A stretch of DNA of 64,000 bases. Origin: Melastoma dodecandrum. Its lineage: Eukaryota; Streptophyta; Magnoliopsida; Myrtales; Melastomataceae. A model generated the notes under the pieces. That model searched no databases and was not told the origin of the DNA. It saw only the letters and a list, made by a program, of their open reading frames with translations. The translations under genes were made by a program, and so were the position numbers. Position 1 is the stretch's first letter; each line of letters begins with the position of its first letter. This document shows positions 12,120-26,389 of this stretch, in pieces. The stretch lies in contig JARUPY010000097.1 in the NCBI GenBank assembly GCA_029817715.1, forward strand, positions 1 through 64,000. Direction: 5' to 3'.

Positions 12120-14314
12120 CTACATCGTTACGTCATTCTTTTCTTGGATCCCGATTTCGTCAACGATGGCTCGTGTCGATCTCATCGAGTAGAACTCGTC
12201 GTCTCCATCCTTCTCTCTAACCTCCTCTATCTGTTCCATCGCCTCCTTAATGTCAGGCCTCTTCTCCACGTCGGGCTCACAGCACGCCAGGGCGACCCTC
12301 AGAAGCTTGTTGATCTCGTTCTCATTGCTGGCCGTTGTCTTCATCTCCTTGTCTAGCACACTGTCACCTGCCTCCATTGTCGACCTCACCCATATGTCCA
12401 GGCCATCCTCCGCATTACTCTGCATGTGTTGTGGGGTGCTCACTGGGAGCTTCCCTGTCAGGATCTCTAGGATTATTATCCCGAGGCTCCACACGTCGGT
12501 CTTTTTGGTGATCCTGTCTTGCTGCAGGTACTCTGGGGACTTGTATGCCAGCAGGAGGTCCCGCGCATTCTCCAGGTTGAGTACGGGTATGAGAGCGTAG
12601 TCGTTTAGGAGAGGCTTGAAGGAGTCGCCGAGTAGCACATTTGAGGACTTGAGGTGACCATGAGGAGCTATGAGGCTCGGGAGCTCGTTGTAGAGGTACG
12701 AAAGTCCTCGCGTGATTCCTTTCACGATCTTTAACCTTGTCAGCCAGTCGAGAGAAGGTTCATCTCTAGTGTGGTTGCCTGAAACAACAGGAAAGAGCGG
12801 AAGCACCAGTCAGTACCAGGAGAAACCTAGTTGTCTAACACTTTTGCGGCCGACGAGTTTCAGAAATGACCGTTACGATGCTTACTGTGAAGGTAAACAG
12901 CCAAGCTTCCACTCTCGACGTAGTCGTAGACCAAAAGCTTCTCCTCCTTCCGGTAATAGTACGCAACAAGGGGAAGCAGGTTAGGGTGGCTCAGCCGTCC
13001 GAGCCGCCTCATGTGCTCCTGGAAATCCTCCCGGCCCACATTGTTCATCTGCCTAAACCTCTTGACCACCATTGCAGGCCCGCCAAGTAGGGCAGCCTTG
13101 TAGGAGGAGCCAAAGCACCCGCTTCCTAGGATTTCAGCCGATGCCTTGAGCAGGTCCTGTAGGTCAAATTTCTCCCTGTTGTCCCTCACGAACGACAGCT
13201 TCATGTTCTCTGCCCTCCTGGAATGGCTCGAGTTCTCAGGGGATCTAACCCCTGGCCTGCCGTCCGTTGCTTCCTGGAAGCTTGATTTCTTCTGGAGGTT
13301 GGACTGCACAGGTGGATCTTCCACCGAAGTGGATTTCCGTTTATGTCTTAGGATGCAGGTGATGAGGCCCGCGATCAGGGCCACCACAAAGACAACGACC
13401 ACAGGGATTATGATGTTCAGGTGTGAGGATTTCTCCCCAGGGGGTTCAGGGGGAGCATCCGCACATGGATTTAGTGGCAGTCCGCACAGTGCTTTGTTCC
13501 CTGCAAGTAGTCAGAATTTGGACATCGCAGATGAGCATTGATCATTGACGCTTTGGTCGAGATCGATCTAGAACGAAAAAGGATCACCTGAGAATGAGCT
13601 TGAGTTCATCTTCACGAGCGAAGAAGGGATCAATCCATCCAAATCGTTGCTAGACACATTGAACTCCTGAAGATCCTTCTGCTTAAACTCGGGAATCGTC
13701 CCTGTGAACTGGTTCCCTTCCAGCCTCAAATCGATTAGCTTGGGCAGATTCGTCAATGAAGACGGAATCCCGCCTGTGAAGCCGTTCCCTGCCAAATGCA
13801 GCTTCTTCAGCGACAGCATATTTGCAAACGCATTGTCAGCAATCTGCCCTGAGAATTTATTGTTGGACAGGTACACAGACTTCAGCATGCCGAGTTTTGC
13901 AATGTTGGGCATCGGCCCGTCGAACTGGTTATTCATCACGCTGAAACTCCTAAGAGCCAACAACCCCATCAAGGAATCAACATTGATACGGCCACTAAGC
14001 CCCATGCTCTCTAACTGCAGGCCCCATACCGTTTCCCCCGCACACTTAACGCCAGCCCAGTTAGCCTTATCAGAGCCGACCGCACATGGCGTTGTGGATC
14101 CACCCCAGGAGGACAATGCGTTTTTGGGGTCGACGATGGATTGTTTAAACTTGAGGAGGGCATCCGAGTCAGTGGATGCAGCCTGGAGGGCAAAAGGCAC
14201 ACCCTGCAATAGGACAATGACAACGAGCAAGGTGGTCATCAAGAATCGGCCACGAGGAGCCATGGCCAAAGACATGGCATTATGCACACTCATGGGGGCG
14301 GCACGCACGCCCAT
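12120..14314 (-). CDS. PRK: Pollen receptor-like kinase type LRR receptor (pseudokinase)
   Basis: Three exons (14314-13588, 13500-12886, 12778-12120) splice in phase to 666 residues. In order they encode a signal peptide (hydrophobic TTLLVVIVLLQGVPFALQA), an LRR N-cap (DSDALLKFKQSI, LSSW), about five or six LRRs (for example LHLAGNGFTGGIPSSLTNLP), a juxtamembrane Pro-rich piece, one membrane helix (IIIPVVVVFVVALIAGLIT) and an intracellular kinase-like domain. The Lys of subdomain II is present (VVKRF). The catalytic loop reads HGHLKSSN without the catalytic Asp, and DFG is replaced by DYA. Both changes are typical of PRKs, which act in pollen-tube growth with ROP-GEFs and peptide ligands. The first ATG is used here. 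Internal Met codons at residues 8, 14, 18 and 26 are alternative starts that keep the signal peptide. No lesions are seen. Confidence 0.93.
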
Positions 14315-14918
14315 TAGAGGGAAGGGTTAGTTTGGAATTGCAGGTGGGAATGATCGGCGGAAGAGAAGAGAGAAGCGAGGGAGGAAGAGAGAATTTGCTA
14401 ATATTAGCAGATTTGCTAGGAAGTCGGGGGGGATGGAGAGGATCAAAAGAGGAGAGTTCGACTTGAAATGGTCAGAGATCCATCCAGCCTCAAGATCATC
14501 TTACTTCCTACAACAGTTATGTTTGCATCTCCGGCAGATATTACGAAATGAGTTGGTTATATGACTGCTCAGGGCAGCGGCAAAAGATGATGCACCTCGG
14601 TTTCTCTTTGAGGACTGTCGATAACAATCACAGGTCAACCACTTGTCCGACAAAACAAGAACAGTATCGCAAAATCATGCAGGGTTGCATCCGGATGCGC
14701 ATATAGAAATGGTGAACCGATTTTATTTTCTCCAGACTAGGGTGTTCGCCCCTCTCCTTTACATTGTTTGGTACAAAATTATTTCTCAAACTACGAGATA
14801 CTACTTTATGAAAATTTATTTTGACAAGGCTGCCAATGATTAGGGAATGCTTCCAGGGTATCCCTCTCATGAACACACCTTCCAGCTTCGTTTATCATGT
14901 GACAAACAACCGACATTT
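14315..14918. promoter_or_regulatory. PRK upstream region and APEM9 3' flank
   Basis: No gene is seen. A purine-rich tract just upstream of the PRK start (14340-14460 on the plus strand) reads CT-rich on the PRK strand and is likely the leader and promoter-proximal region. Confidence 0.4.
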
Positions 14919-17820
14919 TTAGTGACGAACGTTGGCTGCAGAAGGGAGAGATTGAACTGCAGCCAGCGGATTGACTTGGTAAGAGAATGCGAGTCTCCAA
15001 AAATCAACCAGTGCATTCTTCAAGGCTAATGCTTGCATCTTGACATAGCTGCAGTACAAATAGGAACTGATAAAGCCTCAAAAGGAAAAGACCCGGGGAA
15101 CAAGGGATCCGTTATCACAGTGAGGAACAATGCCATGTAATGAGAAAAAGTTCAATGGAACTGGAGGTACAGCAAGTCAATTCAATCTGATATGGAACAT
15201 GATCACAGGCCAGACTATATTGCCAACCTGTGTTTGTGGAACGTAGCTAAACACCATTAACCAAAAGTTGAGCTACACAAGAGAACTAAGGAAATGGCAA
15301 AGTAACCAGAGGTGTGAAAAACTGAAAACCAACATCATGAAGAAGAAATGCTCCAGGCATTCATAGACATGAGATCTTTTCATAATCTCAACATGCATCA
15401 TCTATATTTGTATGAGTGGTCATATTCCTGATGATGATGACTAATATAAAATAGCCCCTTTTCTTGTTGAATACCGGGGACACATTCAGACTACCTAATT
15501 ATCCACTAGCATATCATGGTAATAACACGCTAACAACTAGTCATCCCTACACGACATTTACCTCAAGCAAACACCTAGAAAACAAAAACACATATTAAAG
15601 TAGCATACAAACCATACATCACCTTTCTCTGTATTTACTTTATCAAAACAAAAAAAGAAAAACAGCAAAAAAACCATAAAAGAGATAAAAGGCTAACCTG
15701 TTAAAGTTTAAACGGTTCCTTCGCAAAACCATCCACGCAAGCAAGAACAAACATCCCAATAGAATCTTCCCATTAGATATGCAAATTCGAATATTACCAA
15801 ACTTCAAATTTACTGATCGGAACAACCAGAAACAGGGCTCTACTTGGCTATAGAGCTTCAGAACTTCCTGCCTTTGATTTTGTGATGCTTTCTTGTATCC
15901 GGATTCTGTAGATTTTGGGAATCCATCAAACTTCTCTTCTTGCATAAGATTAGGATCTTCATTCTCATCCATTAGATGGGACGAGAAACCTGCTGATGAG
16001 GCTGTGGTCTTCAAACTATATAGAGATTGCAATCTCCGAAGCAAGTCCTAAAGCAAAACAAAAGAAACCCCAGTCAGCATAGATTGACATTTCAAGTTGA
16101 AGATTTACCCAGTTGGAGGTCATCACATCTTTCAAGCGGTCTAAAATTTTTTTCAGCTTTCAATTGTAATCAAAAGTCCAAGTTCGGACGACAACAGGAG
16201 TCGCCAGATGCATCATAAACTGACATAAAATATAACAGGTCGCAAATGGAATTTCCAAATTAGAAATGGACCTTCACCTAGACACATCACCAAATCGGAT
16301 AACTTTACCTGCTTTTTATCCTCCGGCATTGAAGTTTTCTCGACCCAAGAGATGGAGCGATCTACATCGCCCACTGTTTTCCCAAGAAAGATAATCACAT
16401 AGACCTCAACAACCTTCAGATACTCCTCAACTTCCAACAGAAGGCGTTTGTCACAACTTAAACTGAGATCGGTTTTTGGTTCATTGGTAAGATGAACATA
16501 GTATTTCTCATCTACATAGCTCCAGCTGCCAAGGAACTCCTCAAGAAGCTCTTTAATGCCAGATGAGCCATCCAATATCTGCAAACACACCCTGGCAGAA
16601 ACGCTCTAACAATCAGCATAAATGACATTCAGGAATCTCCTTGATTTTATGCGGGAAAATGCAGCGGGAATAATGAGAGACTTGCTTTGTTTGCTGCACT
16701 GAATATAACAAAAAAGATAATTCACGCAGTCCTCCAAATTTAACCAGACTAGCTACATTTTATACCATTATTGGATAAATTTTATACATGGGTTGTAGAA
16801 CATCTTTACATCTTTTGAAGTTGTTCCTAGGACTCACCATCACAACCTCTCCAAAATGCACATCCGTAGAAATGAGACAATTTGAAATAACATTATATCA
16901 GGAAATAATGCATCACCCGGTAAGCAAAACTTCTGTTGGAATGATAGCAACAGGTGAAAATAGCTCCTTCAGCATCCGAGATATCTCTGAGCTTCTGCAT
17001 GAAATGCTCTAGTAGAAGTAATAACACACGTAACACTGATCCATATAATGAACACCAAAGATAGCCTGGTTGTCGATATTACATGACTTCAAACTAAAAA
17101 GCGTGCTCGTTATGTTGAATCAAATCAAGGACAGGAGACCGAATTTAGCTCGCAGAAAGAGATGGAAACCACAGATTGAACTTTTGGGAAATGGAATAAA
17201 CAAATCATTGCTGCGAAGATCAATACCATCTTTAATGATTCACAAAATTAAGGTTAGGAGCAGCCATGAAAAAATTAGATGCCAGCTGCGGGCAGAGAGA
17301 GCACACGTGCACGAGGAATGATCAATTCTTGGTACTGAAGGAGATCAAGGCATCGCACCTAACACAAACAAACTACAAGAAAATCCCAGGAAAAATACTC
17401 GACCAAACAAGCAAACAACCACGAATCAAATCGATAAATTTCGATCACTGACACAACGTCCAAGTAACAGGAGACGCCACACATACTGGCGTCTCGAAAA
17501 GAGGAAACATCCGCATTTATTTATTTATGCGTACCTGCCCATCTCTTTCAAAGACTGAACCAACACCATCCCAGCTGACTCCATCACCTCTCCCACCTCC
17601 ACGTCCCCCACGACCCACTTCCCACCTTCGCCACCCACACGACGCAGGACGGAGGCAGACAGAGCAGCCGCCTCCTCGTACATGGAACAAACGAGGTAGC
17701 TGCCCAACCCCGACAAAAGAAAATCACAACCCCATCTCTACCATAAGAAGGAAGGAATCGAAAACAGGAAGGGGAGGATCACCTCTCGCTGCGATCGATG
17801 TCTTCCCAGGTCGAAGCCAT
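14919..17820 (-). CDS. APEM9: APEM9, peroxisomal membrane tether for PEX1-PEX6
   Basis: APEM9 is the plant functional counterpart of PEX26. It anchors the PEX1-PEX6 AAA complex to peroxisomes for PEX5 recycling. Six minus-strand exons join in phase to 347 residues: 17820-17783, 17699-17535, 16994-16917, 16591-16309, 16047-15698 and 15048-14919. Recognisable segments are WEDIDRSESYLVCSMYEEAA, ESAGMVLVQSLKEMG, VAIIPTEVLLTG, ELLEEFLGSWSYVDEKYYV, LLEVEEYLKVVEVYV, CFWLFRSVNLKFGN and a C-terminal membrane helix (GKILLGCLFLLAWMVLRR). The last exon encodes LAFSYQVNPLAAVQ. The third and last exons are too short or frame-mixed to stand out as long ORFs and were placed by splice phase and family motifs. 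In older annotation this family is often mislabelled as a PDK1-like kinase, but no kinase motif is present. Confidence 0.92.
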
Positions 17821-19378
17821 CGCGTCCTCCTCCCAATCCGAGTACAATTGGGTTAGGGGACAGAGAGAAATCTAATTGGGAATGTGCAATTACCAATATA
17901 CCCCTGGGGCGTTCGTCCTGTAAGGACCACCGTCTTATAAATGTCTTGTTATTTTCTTTTTTTCAGTTTTATTAAAAATTTAATTTGTGTTTTTTATATT
18001 AATTTTGATAAAACTAAACAAAATTTTAACATAGTCTCGTATATGTCCAGTCGAGAGTTATAAGGCCTACTTCGAGTTCCAACCGATTCCATCCGACATT
18101 TAACTGAAACGAGAAAGATTCCGTCAGTCCCGTCAATTTGTTGAGTCACGTGGGCGATGACGTCCCACGAGAAATGTTTTGTTATTTCATTCCACGTTTT
18201 CAAACTCCGTAACCCCTGATGTCGAAAACACTTTTATGGGGCATTATTATCCACTGTCTTTTGAGGAGAAAAACTCTAAAACATATAAAAACCTGAACCA
18301 TCCCTGAAAGTAGTTCATTCATGCTCAATTAATAAATAATATTAAGAACACAGCTCCTTTTGCGTCTTTTTCTAAAAAGGACATAATCTTATTATAGAAA
18401 TGAATTGAGTAGTGATGGAAGTAGGAAAAGAGGTTTGGCAGATCATCCCTCCGTGAATTCGATACTCCCGAGGAATGTCTTCGGCATTTTGAATTGTTAG
18501 TTTCAAGCCCCTATAACCTGAGGCCTTTTGTAATGGGCACGCGGCCGCCTCTAAACGGGGAAGAGGGTGTTTTTCTTATGGGTGGGGGCTGCACTCCATG
18601 ATTGCTGTCGCTTTTACTTTTTGACAGAGTTTTCCGAGTTCTGCCTCCGCCACATTTTCCCCTGAAAAACAGGAGAAACCCCCCGAAGGCGATCCTCTGA
18701 TCGCTCTATCACCCTCGAAGGTGGCCTCCTGTTTTGTGTTTCTTTTTTGACTTCCCCAGATCGTCCTTCAGTCGGCTCTCGCGTAAAGTTGGGATCTTTT
18801 GCGGCGAAATGCTAGTGAAACGGGGGATGCGTTAATGTGGGTGTTGTCCCCTGTTGGGTGTTGCTGTATATCGATTCTTGTGCTTGTTTTGGGTGAGGCA
18901 GGAAGGATGGGTATTGGGGGAGACAAGGCCAGTGGTTTGTTCGCCATTTTTTGTATAGCTGCGTCCTTGTCAATCCCATGCTTGTATGTTTTTTGTGTGT
19001 GTGTGTGGGCTTTATATTTTTTATAAGAAAGTCAATGTTCCATCGCTTGGTTTACTGGAATGGACTCCGTTCTGTTTGTTTGTTACTGTTATTTACAAAG
19101 GCCCATATTCTGCTGAGTAATCATTTCCTTGTTGGGGGCATCGTGAGTTGTAACTGAGTAGCTTTTGTAGAAAATGCCGGCAGATTTGAAGCTGTTCTGG
19201 ACGTATGCACTTGGCTCAGTCCTTTCATCTTTTTTAGCACTATTCTATTTGCTAAGCCATAAGTATTTATGCGGCTTTGTGCAGTGCTGGATTGAGCCAT
19301 TATTCGAGGACATCCCTCAATTGTTTGTGTAGATTCGGTGGTTTCTATTTGACTAACTGGATGAGCTAATTTAATAGA
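17821..19378. promoter_or_regulatory. Divergent intergenic region between APEM9 and cycloartenol synthase
   Basis: 1.56 kb without a supported coding region. It should contain both promoters and the 5' leader of the cyclase. ORFs at 18799-19157 lack family features and are probably leader or intron sequence. Confidence 0.4.
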
Positions 19379-22300
19379 ATGTGGAAACTAAAGATTGCTA
19401 AAGGAACGAGCCCATGGCTGCGGACTACAAATGATCATGTTGGCAGACAGATATGGGAGTTCGATCCCAATTCTGGAACCCCTGAGGAGCTTGAAGAGAT
19501 TGAAAATGCCCGTACAGAATTTACAAAGCACCGGTTTGAGAAAAAGCACAGTGCAGATCTGATGATGCGAATTCAGGTGCATAAATTTTGCATGTATTTC
19601 AGTTTATAATGTTAGCATGTTCTAGTTATAAACTTATAGGCCACGTGAACTGAGGATATTTTCTCATTGAATTTCTTCCACGATCAGAGAATCTTGTCGC
19701 AGTCTCTTTTGTTTCCTGCTTCAGAAAACTGCTGCAAGTTTTTAGTGCTCTTGTGGAAACTCCTCCAAATTTCTGTGACGTAAAGCATCAAATGGACATG
19801 GTTGATGCTTTCCTCGATAGTACATGACGTTGAATTGATGCTGAATATTAGTTAATGTGTTGTCAGTTGACATGACGTGTTGATCATCGCAATAAGCAAA
19901 AGCTTATCCGAGAAAAATATATAAATGAATCACATACTGGCTCATTATAGTGTTGTAAGATATCAGCAGTATATTTCTTTCTATGTATGCGAAGTAACTA
20001 TTTTCTTTTCTGAGTACAAATGTATAATATGGTTAATTAGCTTCGTGGAGAACTTTTAATGCCAATTAAAACTTAAAAGGTGGAAATTGACATTGACCTT
20101 AACTTTACAAGGTTCAGGAGCAGCCAATAGGATTGTAGTATTAACTTAACAATCTTTTAGATATCCTTTCAAGCTTTATTAGTTGTCTTTGGTGCAGTTT
20201 GCGAAGGAGAATCCACTTCAAACAGTTCTTCCTCAAGTGAAAGTTAAGGACGTGGATGAAATAACTGCAGAGACTGTGACTCAAACACTAAGGAGAGCTA
20301 TGAGCTTTCACTCAACTCTTCAGGCTCATGATGGGCACTGGCCCGGAGATTATGGAGGGCCTATGTTTCTCATGCCTGGATTGGTTCGTGTTATTTAACT
20401 TGCTGGTCTTATCTCTCTCATTCAAATTACTAATTCCAATTAACCAGGTCATCACGCTGTCCATCACTGGAGCATTAAATGCAGTCTTTACTCCAGAACA
20501 TAAAAGGGAGATCTGTCGTTATTTGTATAACCATCAGGTAAGGATCCAAATCAGTCTGGTTCTCTTCTAAGAACTTAATAATAGGGAATTTCAGGCTCAA
20601 CTTCTGGGTTGGTAGTGAGTTTGACGCTCACTAATTGAGATGTCCTTGATGGTAAGCAGAATGAAGATGGTGGATGGGGCTTACATATTGAAGGCCACAG
20701 CACCATGTTTGGCTCTGTTTTGACCTATGTAACCTTGAGATTGCTTGGAGAAGCTGCGAATGATGGTGAAGGGGCTATGGAGAGAGGCCGTAAATGGATC
20801 TTGGACCATGGTAGCGCTACTGCAATAATATCGTGGGGAAAGATGTGGCTTTCAGTTAAGATTTGTGATTCCACACATTATTCTTCCAGAAGTACTGGTT
20901 GATATGAGTTTTTGATAAGAAGTGTGGCAAATTCTTTATAACTAGCATCTTGTTTTTATAGGTGCTTGGGGCATATGATTGGTCTGGAAACAACCCTCTA
21001 CCTCCTGAGATCTGGCTTCTCCCATATATGTTGCCATTTCATCCGGGTCCTTACCTGCCTTTGTCGTTTTGTTCCATACTAAATAATATGTAATTGCCTT
21101 CTAATGTTACAACGTCTTGGCTGTTTAACTAAGAAAATTAAGTAAACAAGAATACTATTTTTTTTTATAATGTGGGATTTTATAAATCTGTTGCACCAAA
21201 ATCCCTCTTGAAAACCTGGTTATTTGCAATTTCCATGACAGTGGGCATACAAAGATTTAGATGAATTCTTTCTTCTCTGCTAAGCATTCTTCTTCATCAT
21301 TTTTCTGTGTTCATTTATTTCGTTAAAATAATGAAAGTGCTGGTGACATTTGCAGGAAGGATGTGGTGCCATTGTCGCATGGTTTATTTGCCGATGTCAT
21401 ATTTATATGGGAAGAGGTTTGTAGGTCCCATCACTAATACAGTCCTATCTCTGAGAAAGGAGATTTACACCACACCCTACCATGAGATAGACTGGAATGA
21501 GGCACGCAATCGGTGTGCTGAGGTTAGTGAAATTTTATATGCCACCAAACAGAGGTTATCTGTAGTCCTCGATGGTAATGTGATGCCATGATCCCTGGAA
21601 GATTGGATACTCAAGCTGAAAACGCTGTTGTTAGATAGGTCCTTCTTTTGAAAAACTTCAGACAAAAAATTCCTGTCCTTCTTCAGGAAGACTTATACTA
21701 TCCTCATCCAATGCTACAAGATATCCTGTGGGCATCTCTCCACAAGTTTGTTGAACCAATCTTACTGAATTGGCCTGGGAAAAAATTGAGGGAAAAAGCT
21801 CTTCGAACTGCAATGGAGCACATACATTATGAAGATGAGAACACTAGATACATCTGCATTGGGCCAGTGAACAAGGTTTCTGACTACTACCTCTGTTCTA
21901 TGTCAATTAGCCCATCGAAAGCTGCTTCAGTATTTGCGGTAGTCTTTAACATTGAAATAGCAAGGTCAATGAAAACATTAAGTATTAGGGACTGCATTGT
22001 GGACTCTACATTCAGGTGGATTGCCCAACAAAAGAAGACAAATTATTACTCTAATTTTTTCTGTCACAAACAGTTTCTTCAATACATGTTTAGTGCCATG
22101 TCTAAAATTAAGATTGTTGGATATAGTTTTTAAGTTTCTCTCGATAGATGATTGAATGGTTTCTGATTTTAATTGCTTGTGAATGATTTTAAGGTGTTGA
22201 ATATGCTCTGCTGTTGGGTAGAAGATCCGAATTCAGAGGCTTTCAAGTTACATCTTCCCAGAGTTCATGATTACCTGTGGCTTGCTGAAGATGGCATGAA

Positions 22301-25300
22301 AATGCAGGTTTGAGCCATGAATCGTTGCCCTGAACAAATATTTCTGATGACAGAAACTAAGTTATATTTGCTGTAGCCTATGACAGTAAGACATGCAATC
22401 TTTTCGGTGGTATCAACATAGTTCTGCTGTTTGGGTCCATAACTTTTTCCATATGCAGGGCGGGCACCTACATCATATAATAGCTGCTGGTCATATTAGT
22501 TAGTTGCTTCAGCTCAAACTTTGAGCTAGCAGACCGACTAAAATAATGGAATTCTTTTTAGTACTTTATCTCTGTTCATTAAAAAACAGAAATGCTTTGC
22601 CTTATTATAAGACAGATTCTTCTTCGGAAAATGTTTAAACATAAACTGTAGCCTTTGTTGGTCTTTGCTTATAAAAGCGACTAATATTTAGTTCATTGTT
22701 TGGGCCAATTACGAGTCTTCAGCAATTATAAGTTGACCACCGACTTATTATGGTGATGTAACCTCGCCATTGGCTAAATGCTTAAGCTAATATATCAAAG
22801 ATGGGGTTCATTATATATGGTTCAACAATAACCTTTCTGTAATTCTCTTTGCAGGGCTACAATGGCAGTCAGTTATGGGATACCGCTTTTGCTATTCAAG
22901 CAATTATTGCAACTAATCTTGTCGAAGAGTTTGGCCCAACCCTCAAGAAGGCACATGCATATCTAAGGAAATCACAGGTAGTACTGTTAAGTGTAGAGGG
23001 AAAGAATTCTTATGTTGTCCTTGCCATTGAATTCACCTGTCCAAAATGTTTATTTGTTTCTGAAGGTTTTGGAAGATTGTCCCGGCGACCTTGATTTTTG
23101 GTATCGTCACATTTCGAAAGGCGCTTGGCCATTCTCCACTGCTGATCATGGGTGGCCAATCTCAGATTGCACTGCAGAAGGATTAAAAGTAACCCTGGCA
23201 GATGCTAAGTTCTTTCTGCTTACACAAATAGTACCTGATGTTTATTCTATATGTCCTTTATGATGCCAGGCTGCCCTGCAACTGTCAACTATTCCATCAG
23301 AAATTGTCGGTGAGCCAGTAGAGGCCAAGAGACTCTATGATGCTGTAAATGTCATTCTCTCCTTGCAGGTATTGTGATAGCAGAGATTCAAAGTCGATAA
23401 CGGGTAATTCTGGTTTTGTGTGGTGAAGTGTGTTTTTCTCGTATTCATGTGTGTGATCTGTGCTCAAGGAAAAATAGAAGGATGGCATTTATACAATGAT
23501 TTATCTGAGAAGTGTTTTATCAAGTTGCTTTACCGCTCTAGAGGTGTATGCCTTTTTACATCTGGGGTTGAGCTATGATTGTGGATCTTCTTACAATTAA
23601 AATTTCCATATATTTTGCTGCCTGTATGATTATGCAATTATAGACAAGATTTTTTTACCTGCAGAAAGATGCACAAATCAGAAACTCATCTCATGTCATA
23701 ATGTAGTTTTTTATTCTTTTCTTCATCATCTTATGAATACAACTAAAACCTTGTTATACAAGCGGCGATAAGTTTGATATCTACTTTTCTGCTTCAACTG
23801 ATTCAGAACAAAGATGGTGGTTTTGCTACATATGAGCTGACGAGATCTTATGCCTGGCTGGAGGTAGCTCATCTAACTGGTTCTTTTGTTGCATTCTTCT
23901 ATACAACTTGTTTATCTTGGGGTTCTCTTGCTATTACCGTTTCCGCCTCAGAAACTATACCAGTAAGACCACTTTGTAAAAAGAAATTAATGAGTTGATC
24001 GAAATCCAGGCTCTTTGGGTTCCACTGGAGAAGTTTTATAATATGCACAGTCTTTCGATCATCGAATGAACATAAAATTGACTTAAGATCTTAACAATCA
24101 TTTGTTTTTTCCTTTTTGCAGTTGATTAACCCTGCGGAGACTTTCGGAGACATTGTCATTGATTATCCGTGAGAGAGAATGTGCAGATTTCTTTTGCACC
24201 ACTCATCTTCCTACTCTTTTTAGTGAACGTTTGCAATTTGAACTCACAGCTACGTGGAGTGTACCTCGGCTGCAATACAAGCTTTGACATCATTCAAAAA
24301 ATTATATCCCGGGCATCGGCAAGAAGAACTGGAGATTTGTATCAAGAAAGCCGCCAAGTTTATTGAAAGTATACAAGCAGCTGATGGTTCATGGTTTGTC
24401 TTCATATTCTGTGCACCAATTAATTACACTGACAAAGTTAAAAAGCAAAGAGAAAGTCTGCTCACTTTTGTTTTTTTTTTCATTGTTATTGGTCTCAATA
24501 ATCTCTTACCAATTTGCTTTGATGAATGAGCAACAGGTATGGATCGTGGGGTGTCTGTTTCACCTATGGATTGTGGTTTGGAATAAAAGGGCTCATAGCC
24601 GCCGGGAGGACGTATGCCAATAGCTTAGCCGTGCGAAAGGCATGTGACTTTCTATTGTCTAAGCAGCTCACTTCTGGAGGATGGGGAGAAAGTTATCTTT
24701 CATGTCAAGATAAGGTGTGACCGATGATAAAGTTATTAAGTTAAATGGAATGGAGACTGAATGTATCCTGGGTTGAGTTAGATCACCAAATAAATTTCCC
24801 CCTCTAAAGCTGAATCGCACTACGGATTCATCTGCAGGTCTATACGAATCTAAAGAATGACAGGTCTCATGTGGTGAATACTAGCTGGGCCATGTTAGCA
24901 CTTATTGAGGCTGGACAGGTGCGTGCAACCCCCAAGTAGTTTTAGATGCCATTGCATTGGCCTCTGTATTGGCATTACAAATCAGTACAACAAATTAGGT
25001 GGTGTAGCTTTATACTTACAGTAATATTTTTATTGGGTTTGAATCTCATAAGTAGCTTTGACAGTCTTTCCAAATTTGCTTCATATGAATTTATACAGGC
25101 GGAACGGAATTCTACTGTGTTGCATCGTGCAGCCAGAGTTCTGATAAATTCGCAAATGGAACAAGGAGATTTTCCCCAGGAGGTAAGGCAAATTGCAGCT
25201 ATATGTTTGTTCCAAAAATTGGAATTGCGCCGAGCAGCATTCATGAAATGGAATTGTAGGGGTAAATGAGTCCACAGTCTGTGCATTGTTTAGTTTTGCC

Positions 25301-25641
25301 CGGCTTTGGTTACATTGAGCCGTCAAGTTAATTGTGTAATAGAACCATTGACTAGGGTAATAGAACCATCTGAACCATGACTGCATGATATGGTAAATTT
25401 GTCTCATGTAGTCAATATACCAGGTCAGAGATCTGCGGCATTTTCCTCTACTTGTCTAATATTCAATTTGTGTTAGTTGAATCTATGCTAATGATGGGTC
25501 GCCCTTGTGATGTTTCTGCAGGAGATCATGGGAGTGTTCAACAAGAACTGCATGATCACATATGCTGTCTACCGAAACATTTTCCCTATCTGGGCACTGG
25601 GTGAGTACCTTGTTCATGTCCTTCAGAAGAAATCATTGTGA
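19379..25641 (+). CDS. CAS1: Cycloartenol synthase (oxidosqualene cyclase)
   Basis: It cyclises 2,3-oxidosqualene to cycloartenol, the first committed step of plant sterol synthesis, at the ER. Eighteen exons splice in phase to 759 residues: 19379-19576, 20198-20383, 20448-20537, 20660-20854, 20962-21046, 21356-21522, 21687-21875, 22194-22307, 22855-22977, 23066-23188, 23270-23368, 23807-23863, 24122-24168, 24250-24393, 24537-24714, 24838-24918, 25099-25182 and 25522-25641. Counting along the spliced protein gives MWCHCR with H257, GYNGSQ with Y410, [11 protein letters not shown] with H477, I481 and the catalytic D483. Y410, H477 and I481 are the known cycloartenol-specific residues in Arabidopsis numbering. 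Lanosterol synthase would have N477 and V481, and amyrin synthase MWCYCR. QW motifs such as DGSWYGSWG are intact. The last exon reads through a GTGAGT at 25600, which could be a donor, but the in-frame end [12 protein letters not shown] is reasonable. Confidence 0.96.
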
Positions 25642-26389
25642 GGATCAGTTGGAGTTTGCACCGTTTGAACGACTTCCCCCATTTTTCTTACTCACTGGGA
25701 TTGAGACCGCATTCCTAGTTACAGACGCCTACTTCGACTTATTTTTAAGGCCATGGGTTGTGGGAGTTCCCGGGTCTTCTCAATGGGGAATGGAGTTAAC
25801 TTGATCTTAACCGTTTGTAAGCATGTCCTTTACTTTTTTCTCTGTTGAAATGAAAAAGATAAGTAAACTTTCCGACAACTTCTGCTGCCTTCATGGTCAT
25901 TGATTAGCAGTCGAATTTGCGATGGACCCAACGACGGTAATGGAAATGCAATGGATCCCAACAGGTGCAGCTAAAGTTCTATAGTCTTACCATTACAAAT
26001 GTAGTCTCACTTTGACATTGTTATAGCACTATCACTCGACTGTTTGTCCCTGTTGTGAATTCAAGCTTTGTTGTGGGTAAAGGCAAAAGCGAATTTCAGG
26101 GTGAAGGCAACGCGAATTTCATATTTGTGTGGGTAAATTGCTTAGCCCTAGGGAAAACATATGCACGGGATGTCGAGGGGGCGGTATTCTACGTTTAGAT
26201 GGAGCATATTAAACGCAAGACAGGAGAGAGGAGAGAGGCAACTTCCTACGAGGACCTTGGTGGTGGTCATTTCAGCGGCGGTACTGCTAAAGAAGAATTC
26301 ATACTGTGGATTCGCTTACATTGTTTTGTTATTCTGGTATATGGTAGGTGACGGATGACATGGTAGGCACTAGCAGATTGGTATAAACT
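25642..26389. other. Cycloartenol synthase 3' flank
   Basis: No gene is seen. It contains the 3' untranslated region and unassigned sequence. Confidence 0.4.

Noticed and set aside
18799..19157. Hydrophobic ORFs upstream of cycloartenol synthase
   Set aside because: Short, overlapping and without homologous motifs. Better explained as promoter, leader or leader-intron sequence.
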